Shown here: in pieces, positions 1 through 12,800 of the stretch
Layout: each line of letters opens with the position of its first letter
How positions within the stretch are numbered: position 1 is the stretch's first letter
Source: Phoronis australis
Lineage: Eukaryota; Phoronida; Phoronidae
Direction: 5' to 3'
NCBI GenBank assembly: GCA_002633005.1
Contig: NMRA01000145.1
Span: 533,873-597,872 of the forward strand
DNA: 64,000 nt
Made by a program: the position numbers and the translations under genes
Notes under the pieces: generated by a model
Told to the model about the DNA's origin: nothing
What the model saw: only the letters and a program-made list of their open reading frames with translations
The model's database searches: none

Positions 1-3000
1 TTTCACGAAACTTGTGAGCCACGTTCATGCGACGAAATCGAGAAGGGTTTTAAATTATCTTAAGAAAAACTCAAGAGACATGTTATTAGTGCCAGAAACT
101 TACCAGGATGCATGAAAATTTCACTATTTGGCTACAAAAACAAAAAAATGGTCTTACACGGAGGGGGGAAACCCCCCTCCCGACCTCCCCCCTCTCGGCG
201 CCACGTGCCTCGGATTCGACCTTTGCGGGAATCCTAAACCCCCCCTTACTGAAAACGTAGATCCGCCCCTGTAGATTACGATAAATAGGATATTTCGTCA
301 GTGTTAAGCAGTAAATGCTAAATTCTTAGCCAAAGCGTTCTGGGTCTAAAAGCACTGTCACGTCCATCTCCCAATCTTGAATAGTTGCAGACTAAGCCGT
401 TAACTCAAGTCACAAGCAGAGCATGCCTGCATACGTCATTTTCGAATTGACAATTTCAAGTTGACCAACCGCAAGAAACTCCGAGGCGCATTCTCAGTTG
501 AGTTGGCTGATGACTTTGTTGTTCGTTGATCGTAATAGAAATTGAGTCACATAAGGACTATTTAGAGACCAATTTAATTATCTTAAAGAGGCATGGGACG
601 CGAAAACTCGTAAAAAACCTTTTTAACAGAACGTACTTCTTGAGGATGCTACCGTGAGAGTTATTCACTTTCAATATTGCAAGAATTTTTAGATACAAGT
701 CGTCAAATTCACTTTTTTTAAAAACTAAATGTATACAAACTTTTTCGTCCCAAGTTAGTTTCAAATTTTCAGCCTACAATAAATATGGGCGCATGGGCTC
801 ATAGTAGTCGAACTATGGCTGCTGCTTGACTGTGATATCACCATTTTCTTTCCATCAAAGGTCCAAGGTCACATTTTCCATATACCGGTAAGGGAAATAT
901 GCTACGTCTATGTCTTGGCCATAGACATATTATATACTAAAGAGCGGGCGCACGCGCTAGTGCAGCTGACAACTTGACGCCATATTGGAGAGTGCTACTA
1001 GTCACGTGACACGGCTGATTGCCGTGTAAACGAACGGGGTAATTTGTCCTTTTCAAAGAGCGATATCTAACAAATAAAGGGGCCGAAGAGTGTAATTTTT
1101 TCCAGAAACATACAAAAACATGTGATGTAACACTTGCATGCGTTTTTTAAGAGTTAGGCAGCCGATAGGGAAAATATCAAACTATTAGAAGATCGCAACT
1201 AGTGGCAGATACTCGAGTGGGCTGAGCGGCTGCACCGCTGTCAATCGAGCGTTCTATTTTTTTCTTTTTTTTCAAGAGAAACCACTCGCGCAAATTTATC
1301 ATTTAATTCATGTCACTCGATGCAAATACATTCTATCCAGGAGACGTGCCGCTCACTCGGGACGTACAATAAGCCTTTTCATAGAGTGTTGCACAATGAC
1401 CCCCGGGTGACTTAGTAAAATTAAGGATGACTTTTAATGGGGCCTAAATTTAATGTGAACTACTATGAAAAATGACCTCACTGGGGTCATATAAATAAAT
1501 GACAGATTTTTAAAGTTCATTAGGGCGTTCTCCCGTTCAGTACAGCGGTTGTGAGCGTGTGATAACATCTAGCTCCTTTTTAAAATGCCTAGCAGTCTTT
1601 TGTCTGGTAGGACAACATGCACACAAATTATCTACCAGGCTTATAACCGATCACATGTGAATACAGTCAAATCCAGTATGCAGGTACGTTCGGACAGAAT
1701 AGATTGTAGTTGGGCGATTTTGGTGATTCAAAAATTAAGCTTGATCAGTATTTGATAGGCAATTCATAAATGTCATTGGGTTATGTTCAAACATTTTATA
1801 ACTTAACTTATTTTTAACAGCACAGCCCTGTGAGGATATAAGATACGATCTTATCGGAGATTAGAGCAATCATCGAACATAAGAGAGCTGACCTTCCAAC
1901 ACTAATTGCCAGAATGGACTTTTATCAGTCGTCAGTGTAAGATATTGGCTATAGCGGTCATCCGCCCAAGTTCTTGTCACATACAATTTAACAAGTTAGA
2001 CTCAACGGGAGAACGTCGTAATGTAAACAGCAAAAAACAGACTCAGTTCCTTTCCTGTGCATCGCTCGGAATTGCCAACGTACAAATATTCTTCTCTCAC
2101 GCACGACATTCCTTTCTGACGGATCTGAGGAGCCCCCCGATCAAGCACCAGACACTTGTTGGCGTTTTGTAGTATCCCCACACCGTGTAAGTGTGTGCTC
2201 ACAAAGAGATCAGCCCCACTCCCACACATTATTTCGAACCGTTCCTGTCCATCCCCGCCCTTAATCTGATACACGTACTGCGCGACCCTCAGCCGAGAAA
2301 GTAAAAATAAATTCTTCTCTCACGCACGCTGTCTGCTTATCTCCAACCCCCTGTTGCGGGGGAGCCGACGGCTGAATAATGACGCGACCGGTTTTCACGG
2401 ACGTGGGGTCATTATTTCATGGCCTGAGAATTCTTCACATTTTAATGTGAAGAATTAATTTAAAAATTTAAACCCTGTGAAAAAACTAACCGGGCTCGGT
2501 TGGGTGTATTTCCATTCGGTTTCGAGTGGGAAATTCTGTATTTAGGGTAAAGGTTGGATGCGCAATTCAATCGTACAGGTTTGATTACTATGCACGTCAC
2601 TTTTAACGCAAGTTTCGTCACAAAACAGAGAGCTCGTAAGCAAGCACTGTAAATCCAAAAAAATTCTATTGTCAACTTCCACATAAGTACAGATTTTGCA
2701 GGGATATGTTTGTTTTGATGCAACAGAAAACAACTGATTTTGGAATACATAGTAAGAAATGAGTTTTTAAAGCAGTATATGTGATGACTATGGTCTTGCC
2801 AAACCAAATACGGCAACGTGCTTTGCCTTGTGGGAGAAAAACCGTCGGAGTGATGAACAGCTGACAAATAATTTTTTTTATGAAATTTGAAGCTAAAGAA
2901 AAAATGCTTTGACATGGACATACATTCAGCATCTTTAAAAACAAAACTTGGAAGTACTTGATGAACACTTTGACTTTTGTTTCAATGGCAGAGAACGCCG

Positions 3001-3279
3001 TCTGAAAAATGTAATTTAGTCTGTATTTCGCGTTCCATGCCTCTTTAAGTGATAATGTTTAACGGCAGCTAAACACTGAGGAAATGTACTTTTAACTATT
3101 ATTAAGCCTGTTATCACAAGACATCACATTTTTGACAGTCGTATGACTTGCTGTAATGATAGAAGTTTGCACATTTGCAGACATGAAACACCTCGGAGGG
3201 ATAATTAGAGCTCAAGAAAATATCCAAAGCGCTTCGTATCATTGACTAGTGTTACTTAACGCTTCGTAGGGAGGGTTGG
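1..3279. other. Intergenic DNA, no supported gene
   Basis: I see no ORF with recognisable domains or a convincing splice context. A G/C-homopolymer-rich stretch at about 160-270 (runs of G and C ending near 'gatccgcccctg') looks like a fragment of a dispersed repeat, because similar runs recur near 14150 and 26130. The 153-codon minus-strand ORF at 2460-2921 overlaps two other ORFs in the same DNA and has no family signature. Confidence 0.5.
2429..2456. repeat. 28-nt perfect palindrome
   Basis: Two 13-nt arms (aattcttcacatt and its exact complement) flank a TT centre. It lies in AT-rich intergenic DNA and could extrude as a short cruciform. No gene is adjacent. Confidence 0.85.
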
Positions 3280-4590
3280 CTAATTGCACGTAATAGTTCC
3301 CGGCAAACACCACTCCTTGTCGATTGCAGGGATGCCAAATATATCACAAAGGTTAGAAAATCTATCCATGTCCTTTGCAGTGAAGTGAATAACATACTGG
3401 CGCAGGATTTCCCTGCTCAAGATGCTTCCCTTTTGTGAGTCCTCAGTCAAGGCCGATGGACCACTCACGCAGAATTCCTCCGGCAAACGACAGTGTCTTG
3501 CTACAGCTTTACACGCAAATTCGGTATTACCCACCAAGTCCTCGTAACGTATTCCTGCAATACCAAGCACTGGTTGCAGGCGCATGTATTCCTCGCAAAG
3601 ACGAAACGTTTTCAGCAGCAGTATTTCGTCCAGTGGCAAGTTATAGTTGGCTTCATCCTCCTTGTTCATCCACAAATACGAGTCTTGACTTATTTCCGCC
3701 AGCCGATCTCGTATACGTTTCCCAAGATTTGGACATATGCTTTTTACCAGTTTCGACTCTTTGAATCGGTGAATAAGATAATTGTTATTCATATGCAGCT
3801 TCATCTGAGATATGATGGCTTTGATGACGTTGGCGCGATACAAAAACATAAATCGAACACCGGGCACGGCAGCACAAACGTATTCGTAGAATGACGACCC
3901 GGGTGAAAATTTCACGAAATAAAGCGAAGCTTTCACCTTGCGCGGTTTGCAGAGCATTCTTATCGAGCTTTTCACTAAAAGTTTTGCGTCTGAGTTAGTT
4001 ATAATTTTATTCATCATCATGTCCCTGATGTTGACAAAAACGTACGCTTCGTTGCAACAGATTGCCCCAGGAATATTTTCTACCATTTTGGTCAGCAAAG
4101 TTGATCCGCATCGGCCTAAACTTTCTAAGCCAACAACTGGAGACTCCGGATCACCAATGGCGTCAGCCAGTCGATTGAAATGCTCTAGAGGAATCAGTAT
4201 CATCTGTTTTGCTGAAGAGAACTGAGCCGTATGGAAGAAGGGGTCGACATGAGAGCAGAAGACATCAACTCCAGGAAGGCTGCGGACGAAAATCGCTTCA
4301 TTCGCTGTGACTGTGTATAAGGACACAGTATCTTCGAAAATGCACTCAGGATGACAAAAATGACTGTGCGAAGAAATAAAATGCCGTTTGGTAGGCCCAG
4401 CGAGGGATGTGTTGAAACATCGGAGGTGAATGTTAAGAACTTGGGCTGATGTTTCATATTTTCGGCGGCTTTCTTTTACGCATTTCTGTAATCCAGATAA
4501 ATTCCAGTACAGGCCCTGAAGGATTGTATAGATTTTATGAACGGCAAGGAAACACAAGAAAATCCAAAGTGGCGAATCTGCGATATCCAT
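3280..4590 (-). CDS. Membrane-anchored sulfotransferase-like protein
   Basis: Intact 436-codon reading frame in one exon. The open frame extends 13 codons further upstream but begins there with GTG, so the first ATG (4588-4590) is taken as the start; a good splice acceptor (pyrimidine-rich stretch then CAG) sits just before it, suggesting a 5' UTR intron. Residues about 5-27 (PLWIFLCFLAVHKIYTI core) form an N-terminal membrane segment, consistent with a type II Golgi enzyme. Residues about 154-166, GLESLGRCGSTLL, match the 5'-phosphosulfate-binding loop of PAPS-dependent sulfotransferases, and about 246-261, RFMFLYRANVIKAIIS, resembles the 3'-phosphate-binding segment. GIRYEDLV near 346-353 is a common late motif. 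The acceptor substrate cannot be read from sequence. A P-loop-like kinase fold is the main alternative. Confidence 0.75.
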   Translation of the reverse strand: MDIADSPLWIFLCFLAVHKIYTILQGLYWNLSGLQKCVKESRRKYETSAQVLNIHLRCFNTSLAGPTKRHFISSHSHFCHPECIFEDTVSLYTVTANEAIFVRSLPGVDVFCSHVDPFFHTAQFSSAKQMILIPLEHFNRLADAIGDPESPVVGLESLGRCGSTLLTKMVENIPGAICCNEAYVFVNIRDMMMNKIITNSDAKLLVKSSIRMLCKPRKVKASLYFVKFSPGSSFYEYVCAAVPGVRFMFLYRANVIKAIISQMKLHMNNNYLIHRFKESKLVKSICPNLGKRIRDRLAEISQDSYLWMNKEDEANYNLPLDEILLLKTFRLCEEYMRLQPVLGIAGIRYEDLVGNTEFACKAVARHCRLPEEFCVSGPSALTEDSQKGSILSREILRQYVIHFTAKDMDRFSNLCDIFGIPAIDKEWCLPGTITCN

Positions 4591-4757
4591 ACTCTGAGTG
4601 ATAATACACAAATATAGTAAATAGATCACTTAGTATTGTTGCCGCTGCCTCTCTACGCCGCCACGGAGTCTGGGTTCATTCAATCAGATATTGAAGTTCG
4701 CCCTGTGTGTAAGTTAAATAATCGAGCCATGTTTGGAACCGAGAGCTTATCAGTAAG

Positions 4758-4780
4758 GTAAAGTCGCGTGATTTTCGGAC
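4758..4780 (+). repeat. 23-nt motif, left member of an inverted pair
   Basis: This 23-nt string beginning GTAAAGTCGCGTGATTTTCG recurs exactly in inverted orientation at 9305-9327. Both sites are surrounded by further 'gtccgaaatt' motifs. The two sites may be termini of one 4.6 kb element, or ends of two separate short MITE-like repeats. Confidence 0.6.
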
Positions 4781-5044
4781 ACTGAAAATTAATTCCAATA
4801 GAAAAAATTCATTCTTGGATGAATCTCGCCAAACATCATTTCTGTGGTGTCCGAATTTGGCGGCCCTCCAAATTTGGGTTTCGGCTAGTGTCCCAATTTC
4901 GTGGGTGTACATTATTTCGATGAGCGGTCGTAGTATCAAACATTGCTGGCTCGGTCATTTGATAGCAGCATAATTGCAGGTCAATAAGACTCAAACGGTC
5001 TGCGCGATTAATTTTTGAAAATCTGGCTTTCCCAATAAGAAATG

Positions 5045-5445
5045 TGCGTTGTCAACGCATAAATACCTTTCCCGACAAGTGTTGGTTCTTCTTTTCAAAG
5101 ATGCCCTTTCTCAATATGAAATATTCGGCTTGCGTTGCCGATGCTCAAAAACCGTTCTCGGCAAGTGACGGAATCTTATCAAAAATGCGCTATCTCACTT
5201 GAAATAGCCGACTGCGTTGTGGAAAAGGAGTCTTCCTGGTGACAAATATGGGCTTTCCAATGAGTGGGTCTGGTTTGCGTTGTTGACGCACATGAAACGT
5301 TCCAGACAACTGATTCTCTTTTGTAAAAATGCGTTTTCTCAATAAAAAATGTCGAGTTTGCGCTGTCAACCCACAAAGAGCGCCTCGATAGGCGCTTTTT
5401 TAATATGGTTTCCCAATAAAAAGCTGGACTTGCGTATTCGACGCA
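5045..5445. repeat. Degenerate minisatellite with palindromic core
   Basis: About six diverged units spaced 63-86 nt apart (cores near 5045, 5131, 5213, 5276, 5359, 5431). Each carries a version of TGCGTTGTCAACGCA, a palindrome with 7-nt arms, followed by 'caaaaatgcg.tttctcaat' spacer sequence. The minus-strand ORF at 5179-5448 is a by-product of the repeat. Confidence 0.65.
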
Positions 5446-5499
5446 CAAAGAGGGTTTCCGACCATCAAAAAATGCGCTTTCTCAATTTTAACGAATTTT

Positions 5500-8400
5500 G
5501 CATTAAATGTAACAGTAATGGATGTGGGAACGATTTCAATGAAGAAAGTGATGAACAATGACCAGAGCATAGTACATATTTATGTTTGTTCAACGTATCC
5601 ATGCATTGTCTGCTGGTTACAAACCGTAACGCAAGTTAACTCTGACAAGTTTATTTCCATATTACCTGAAAGCTCAGTTTCAACATGAAAACTTCGAATG
5701 AACAATTATCTAAAATAGATTACAAAGACAATCACGATAGTAAATTGAGTAGTTTCTCATTGACTCGTGATCCCCATTCGTCGTTCTGGTAGTCATTGAA
5801 TTGTTGAAGAAGCGCTGTCGTTCTACATATGTTTAGGCCTACTGCAAACTATGGGAATGCGTCTACTAGTACAGTGCCGCGCGGCTGAAGACACGATTAA
5901 CTAACATATTGTATATATAAGGGCGTTGTCTAGAAAGTGAATGCAATTTCAAATGCAACCAACATCAAATTCACCCAACAGTTTTTTTTCAATTAAAACC
6001 TTTTTCATCCACAGCCTTTGAAACGCCCGATGTTACTCAGTGATACACAGGCGCGTCTTCATGCAACTGAAGTGACCTAACACATATGGGTTCGCTTACG
6101 TTTTTAACCACAGTGAAAACTCTGACTTGTGAAATCGGTTTGTGGATGAAATGAAACTGATAATCGTTAACATTTTCTGATAATCTGCGTGGAAGACAAC
6201 AGGGCCGTTTCTTCTGGGGTCGTCACCAGTTTAACGCCATCCACGGTCGTCACCAGTTTCGTGCAGCTCAGTCTCCCTCAGTCACTACTAATTTTCCACC
6301 AGCCTCCTGCTCCACACCAATGTCGATTTTGAGCCACTAATTCCACGAGAGTCTGCTAGGTGCACCCCCCCCCCCTGCCAAGACCGTTCTTGCGCACGTT
6401 GATACAATAGGCTACTGGGCAGATCACGACTGTTAGAAGAATAGACTAGAGACGACTTGAAAAGAAAAAACGAAAACATTGGGACAGCGTGAACTCATCA
6501 AGGACGCAGTTTAAGAACCGGTCAACTATTTATATACTTAATTTTCTTCCTTAATGTACACTTAACCAATTACAATCCATCTATGTCGACCGTTTTCATT
6601 TCATTGTGTCATATATTTGCTACAGTTACGGAAAATAGTTTTTCCTACAGGTATCTGCTGATGGACGTCACACACTTACAATGAATGCTAAAATTTAAAG
6701 TGTGATCAGTTGTGAATTTACTGAAGTCTCATTGTAAGTACAGACTTTTTGTTGAAGAATAACAGTGACTCTCTGAAGAGGGGAATACATAATAAAATAA
6801 AATAAAATATGGAAACACCAAACAAAAATCAAAACAACACTAACCTGTTGCAATAACGCCTTAAACGCGAACGTACTGACCGACTTGCATGAACGGAATG
6901 TTAGTTGAACATGTTAGTAGAACAAAACTGTCTCAATGAAATTTTCATGGTTTACAGGTTTAAGAAGATCCACCGTAGATTTCCGTAAGTATGTAAGTCC
7001 AACAGAATATATGCCCAATTTGCGTATCTTAAATTTTTTCCCTAAAATATACCTGGATGCACATCTGAGAATGAAAAGGCATGCTTGAAATCTGAAAATA
7101 ATGCTATTCCCACTAGAATATAATTAGGGTGAGATACAGTATTTATATACCGTGTTCGTGTATTCGACATTGCCGAGTATAGGCCCTGGTGTATTTTTAC
7201 ATAGACGTTTGGTTTCCCGAACATATATACGGAAATCGCTGGTAATACTTCCCAAAATTATTTACCCTTGCTGCAAGTAAGGCATCACCTCGAGTAAAAA
7301 TAGAACAATAATAATTAGCAATGTAACAGTCATCTCTTTCGAACCAAACACAATTAAACACACTTACAGCTGAAATGCCTCTAAAACTATCTTAAGTAAT
7401 ACAAAAGGCATGGTCTGTAGTTTAAGATCACGTCTCTTTTTGTCTCAAAACTATCAACTGAAGGCGGTGAGATGGACAAGAAGACCAGGCCCTGTGGAAA
7501 GTAGATATGGAACTCCAGGTCGGAAACACCTATAAGGTCCCAGGCTCGTTGCGTCGGACTGGAGGTCCTGTATTCTTGTTAGCCTACCCCTAGGACCGCA
7601 AGAACCAACAACTATCAAATCTGATTCAACTGACTTATCGTTTTTCGAAATGATTGGAGGATTTTCTTACGGTCGCCGCAGACTGAGATCGAGTGCCACA
7701 GGGTACCGCTTGGGCGGCGCAGCAGTGAAAAAAGTCGGGGGCTAAAGCCCCTCAGACCCCTGTGGTGCATCGCCTATTGACCATGCGTGGCGTAGCACTG
7801 AAAAAAGTGGGGGGTTATAGCCCCCCCAGTCCCCTATGGTGCGCCGCCCATGTCCCAGTGTCCTCAGTTGTCGGGATTCATCTTAATCTCGGGACACCAT
7901 GGAGTCCAGGTTGTTGTACCTCAGACGGTACAAGGCGCGAAATTAACAAGACCACAAGTACACAGACCAGTGGATGAGCAAGCAAAATTAGGTCGCCGCA
8001 TATTCAATCTTTTTTAGGTCTACATAGGGGTAAAGCTCGTAACGCTAGGACTTCACTAAAAAGCAAGAATTCATGAAATTACGTGACATATTGTGTATTT
8101 TCAGTTGAATACGTGATTTTGGCTAGATTTTTCTATTCCCAAGACAGCTACTGAACTCTACCCTAGTCTTCGTCCAGGGCCGCAAGGGTGAGAATCTCAC
8201 GAGCACGCTAGTCTGAAGACTTCGAGACCTATGGTCAAGTATTGCGAGCGAAGCACATGATCACACTAGCTTCTTTAGCGAGATTCTTGCATCTGTGATG
8301 CTTATTAGAGATAGAGAATTTGTAAGGGTAGTGAAGCGTGGTTACGTGGGTGTATATTAGTTTTTGATATGTGTTATAGTACAGGCACTTACACAACATA

Positions 8401-9304
8401 AGGCAGGAATGCAGTGTCCCTGTAGCAATTGCGTGTGCGGCACTGCGCCAGCGCGCCCTTCTGAGTGCTGGGCCTTACACTGCTTAACACATTACACGAA
8501 TGAGCACTATCAAGAAGACACTAAAAAACGAAAGACGTTTGAACTGCAAACAGATTTTTAATGAAAAATTTTCGTTTCAACCCAAAAATTGCGTTGTCAG
8601 AAGCACGTCTGAATGTTAGTCAGTGGTGGCTCATTCCTTGCTAACTGTCCCATTCAAAATTATTAAGCAAGCCCAGAACGGCTGCACGAAGATTTCAATC
8701 ATTCGCCGGGATGCAGGTAAGTGGCAGCAAAACTTATTGTCCGGCGATAGTTGGGCATTTGCAAAGGCCAGGACGTTTTAAAATAAAAACGTTTCGTAAA
8801 CACGCAAGTTGGTGTCAGGCGTGCATGTTCAATGTCACAGTCTCGAGTCAAACAGCACGGCCTATTTAAACCAGAGCACATGTTATGCTACAACGAAAAG
8901 TTGCAGCCTTCGGTGTATTTCCTATTTGTATTTTCATCAGAAATTTTCGTTATGCGGAACTCGGTGATTCTTTTCATAGCTAAAGCGCCTAACACAAGCT
9001 AAACGCAAGACAATCGTCAAGACAAAGTAAAAATTACAAACCCGTTATACCGATTCTCGGACTCAAGCCTTATACAGTAGAAATCATCCGTTGAACGCTT
9101 TAGTGACACGGGAGGTGCGTCGATCCCAAATTACCGTTTCTAAAATGCTCCTTGTCCGAAAGTCGCGGGACAAATTTCCTATGTTTATGACAATGTCCGA
9201 AATTCGAGGATCTTTGAAAAACAGTTTTTGGACCTTGTACGAATTTCGTGGACTATGAAAAACTCATTTCGGAAATATTTATTCTTGGTCGAAAATGGCG
9301 GGCC
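5500..9304. other. Intergenic DNA with repeat fragments
   Basis: No gene is supported. A short ORF at 8364-8561 (plus) has a Cys-rich stretch, CPCSNCVCGTAPARPSECW, but it has no family match I recognise and no clear splice sites. The two-unit G/C-rich repeat at 7713-7849 is listed separately. Confidence 0.45.
7713..7849 (+). repeat. Two-copy G/C-rich dispersed repeat
   Basis: Two related units (7713-7774 and about 7788-7849) share 'gcagtgaaaaaagt', a run of G, 'taaagcccc/tatagccccc' and 'ccctgtggtgc'. A third relative lies near 26590-26655 (agcactgaaaaagtggg...tatagcccccc). This suggests a short interspersed repeat. Confidence 0.6.
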
Positions 9305-9327
9305 GTCCGAAAATCACGCGACTTTAC
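9305..9327 (-). repeat. 23-nt motif, right member of an inverted pair
   Basis: Exact reverse complement of 4758-4780. The surrounding 9150-9350 DNA repeats 'gtccgaaa' words, as the left member does. Confidence 0.6.
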
Positions 9328-9827
9328 GTACTACTGGTGGGACAGCCAAAAGTTGGGATGACATCAATATTATCAGGAAGAGATAACCAGGAAGGGACAA
9401 CTGTTTTTAGCGCATTTTAACGTTTTTCAAACGTGATTTCAAAAGTAAATGTTCAAGTTGTCTGCAATCCAAGCATTGTGTTTGAAAGCTTAACTCTTTG
9501 GTCCCTGTCGGATGACAATAGTGTATGACTTGAAACGCAGTTCTATCTGATTGGCCAGATCTCATTCAGTCACGCTACCCTTTTGATTGTTCAAAGAACA
9601 TTCAATATGGTTTCACATGAAAATACATTTTACTGTATTTAGATGCTTTCATGTGTGTACGCGTGGACTTTGTCATTTTTTGATTTTAATTTCAATCAAA
9701 ACCAGATTTAGAAGCAGGTATTTGTCGAGGAGCCAGCGAAAATCCGAAGAACACCTCGGCCTCGGGGCCACCTTCACCTGACAAATGACAAGGCCATTGA
9801 TACGATATGTTCATGTAAAGCTGGGTA

Positions 9828-12800
9828 CCCATACCAAAAAAGGCCGTCCTGCAAACACTAGCCGCAAGCTTGCCGCAGAAGTTTCTGCAAACCAGCCGCA
9901 AACACGTAGAATCAACTCTGACCAAAGAGTGGATGCAAATTTCCTGCAACCCAGCGGCAAGCTTGCCGCATGCTTGCTGCAAACATGCAGCAAACTTTTA
10001 CCATGCAAGTGAAGTTTGCCGCAAGCTTGCAGCAAACATCTCTATGTCCTTATATGGAACAGTTCCTGCAATCCAGCCGCACACATTGCTGAGAGCTTGC
10101 CGCAAACATCTCCATATCCTTATATGGAACAGTTCCTGCAACCCAGCCACACACATTGTTGCAAGCTTACCGCAAACATCTTCATGGGGTTATGTAGAAG
10201 TTTCTGCGAACCACCAGAAAAAAATATTGCTGTAAGGCTACAACATACTTGAATTGTGGCACGAATAATTTAATGAAGAAATGTCCTTGACAAATACATA
10301 ATTTTTATTGCATGCCCGCTTGTTAAAACAAGAAAATACACAATCAACTGCACACACTGGACTTAACATGATAATTTACAATCTGGTGTTTAATGAATAG
10401 AAAAAAAACAAAATCACATGACAATGAATAAACTATAAAAGTGTCTACAGTGGCAATTAGTAATAATACTTGTATTACAATTAAAATTGTATCTAGAGAG
10501 AACAACTTGAATGTATGCAAGCTTTAATTACAATATACCGAGATGTTTTATTCTTAACGCACTACAAAATCTATAATAATTGCAACAATGATATTATTTA
10601 CCTGACTAAACTAACAACAGCAACACAGAGCATTGAAATTCGCCCAACGGGGTGTTTATTAGCATTGAAAAAGCGCAAAATATGTCGAATGCCAGTGGAG
10701 AAAACCATGAAATCTGACTTTCCGCCGTTTTAAGGCATGATTACAACAGCATGTCGAGCATATTTAAGCATTTTATTTTAAATTAGATCATTACTTGTCA
10801 ACTGAAAAAAATCACTCTTAACAATTATAAACATATTTATTTTTCCCCATGTTCATCTAAAATACTTGAAAACTGTCTAATACTTCATCGGTTACTATTT
10901 TTGCTTCCCAATATGGTTTCATGATACATCACTCTACTGAATGGGCTATCATTTAACTTGTAGGCCTATGTTGAAATTTGCAATATTTCGACTATAGCGA
11001 TATTATCCAATAACATCATTCATTTATCTAAGGCATCAAACGTAAATTATACCTTTCCATTCTACAATATTACCATGGTGTTGAAAAGAATAACTACAGA
11101 GTTTATCTACTTATAACCATATTAGTGGACGTTCTAAACACATTCTACTCCAGATTAATCTGCATTACAGCAATCAGTGGTGTACCATAGGGTTCATATG
11201 GGATGATCGCTCGTGTTTTCTTCCATGCTTGTTCTAACCAACCTTGAGATGCTGTGTACGCCATTTCTTCCGATGTTTTCAACTTAAACTTGTTGCCTCT
11301 GCAGTGTGTCTGGCTTTCATCAAGTACATTATATCACTCCATATTCATAAACCTAAAATATGAATGCCATTTCACTTTCCACAAAAAGGCATTTGTGATA
11401 GTATTATTAGAATCTCAATTACGTTTTAAGTCGAACTTTTGCTCTTCTGCTCATGTATGAAGAGACAGGTGAACTTGTGTTCAATATTTTGACTGCAGAT
11501 TGAGAACTGGCGTATGACTGAAAGAGGTGACGGCAGTTAAAACACCTACCAGTGGCTAAATATACAATACGCTAATCTTATTTTGTGCCCAATAGTTACA
11601 TGCATTAAACCAAAATAAAAATTTGTTGGTCCTATAGTGAATCAAACAGTCAAAGAGTGATGTGAAAATTGACCATAAACTTAAGTTTTACACTCTCAAT
11701 TAAGTGAGTATTTTGAAAGACTGACTACATGTAACTTGACAACATTTTGGAAACTACTTGATTCTGGTCTCAATCCCAGTTAACTCATTTGATTATGTGC
11801 TGTACTTTTCCCTAACCATTATAACCTCCAATTCAAGTTGGCTGAATCAGTAAGAAAAGCAACTTCCTTTTGTTTGTAAGACAAAACTAGTGATTCATGA
11901 ATGATAACTAAGGAATTTTACTTAACAATAACATCAACATAAATACAATTTTCAATTCAAAACTCACATCCATACAGTTCTTCAGTTATCCATGTAGAGT
12001 CTATTCTATACCAAAACCGTTTGAATTTGGTTCAAATGAAAGCTTATAGGTCACTTCCCAGGCATGTAACTTTGAGAACCACATGCTTTCCTTGATAACA
12101 ATCCCACCAGATCAACATATGGCTGGGCTAGCATAATTTAAATGAACAATCAACAGCCCTAGAGGCATTAAACATTAATGTACTTCAAGAGGCATTCCTT
12201 GAAAACAGTCCTAGCAGTTCAACATGCAGCTGGGCTAGTATGATTAAAATTAACAATGACCCTAGAAGCATAAACAAGAACATAAAGACATTAGTGAAAT
12301 TGAATTTCTTATTTTTTCATAAATAATATGCACTACGACAAGAATCCCGAGTCATATCCAAGTCCGTACCATAGCTGCTGACAGACAATATTTTGAAAAA
12401 TTATGGGTCTTCACAACAATGCTAAATGTCCTTGAAAAATCAAAATGAGTAAATTTTTGCAATTACTTTTGTCCAAAATAGATAAAATTTTACTGCAGCA
12501 ACAGTGGCTGCTACCACCTGATTATGAGATAATTTCATATGTTGGAAAAGTACAAATTGCTCTAAATGCTAATACTAGCACATTTGGTAAAATTGGATCA
12601 TATATTTGTGTTTGGTTTGTATTGATATTTATTATGCTTGTTTACACAACATGCAGGTAACACTGCCTTTGTTGTTTTAAAGCAATTGCATTTAATATTT
12701 TGCTGTACTGACTTTGACAGCAGTATGAAAGTTGAAAACTTGTTAAGTATAGTGACTGAATTAAAAACAAAGTACATACAGATGCAGTTATATTCTCTAG

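Noticed and set aside
2460-2921. 153-codon minus-strand ORF
   Set aside because: Three ORFs overlap in different frames on the same strand, none has a domain, and composition follows the AT-rich DNA.
5045-5500. CRISPR-like array
   Set aside because: Repeats are diverged, spacers are similar to each other and the sequence is eukaryotic; it is a minisatellite.
9692-10252. Overlapping ORFs rich in CRKLAA / QACSKH words
   Set aside because: They arise from the subterminal GCAAGCTTGC-type repeats of the transposon-like element and appear in several frames on both strands.
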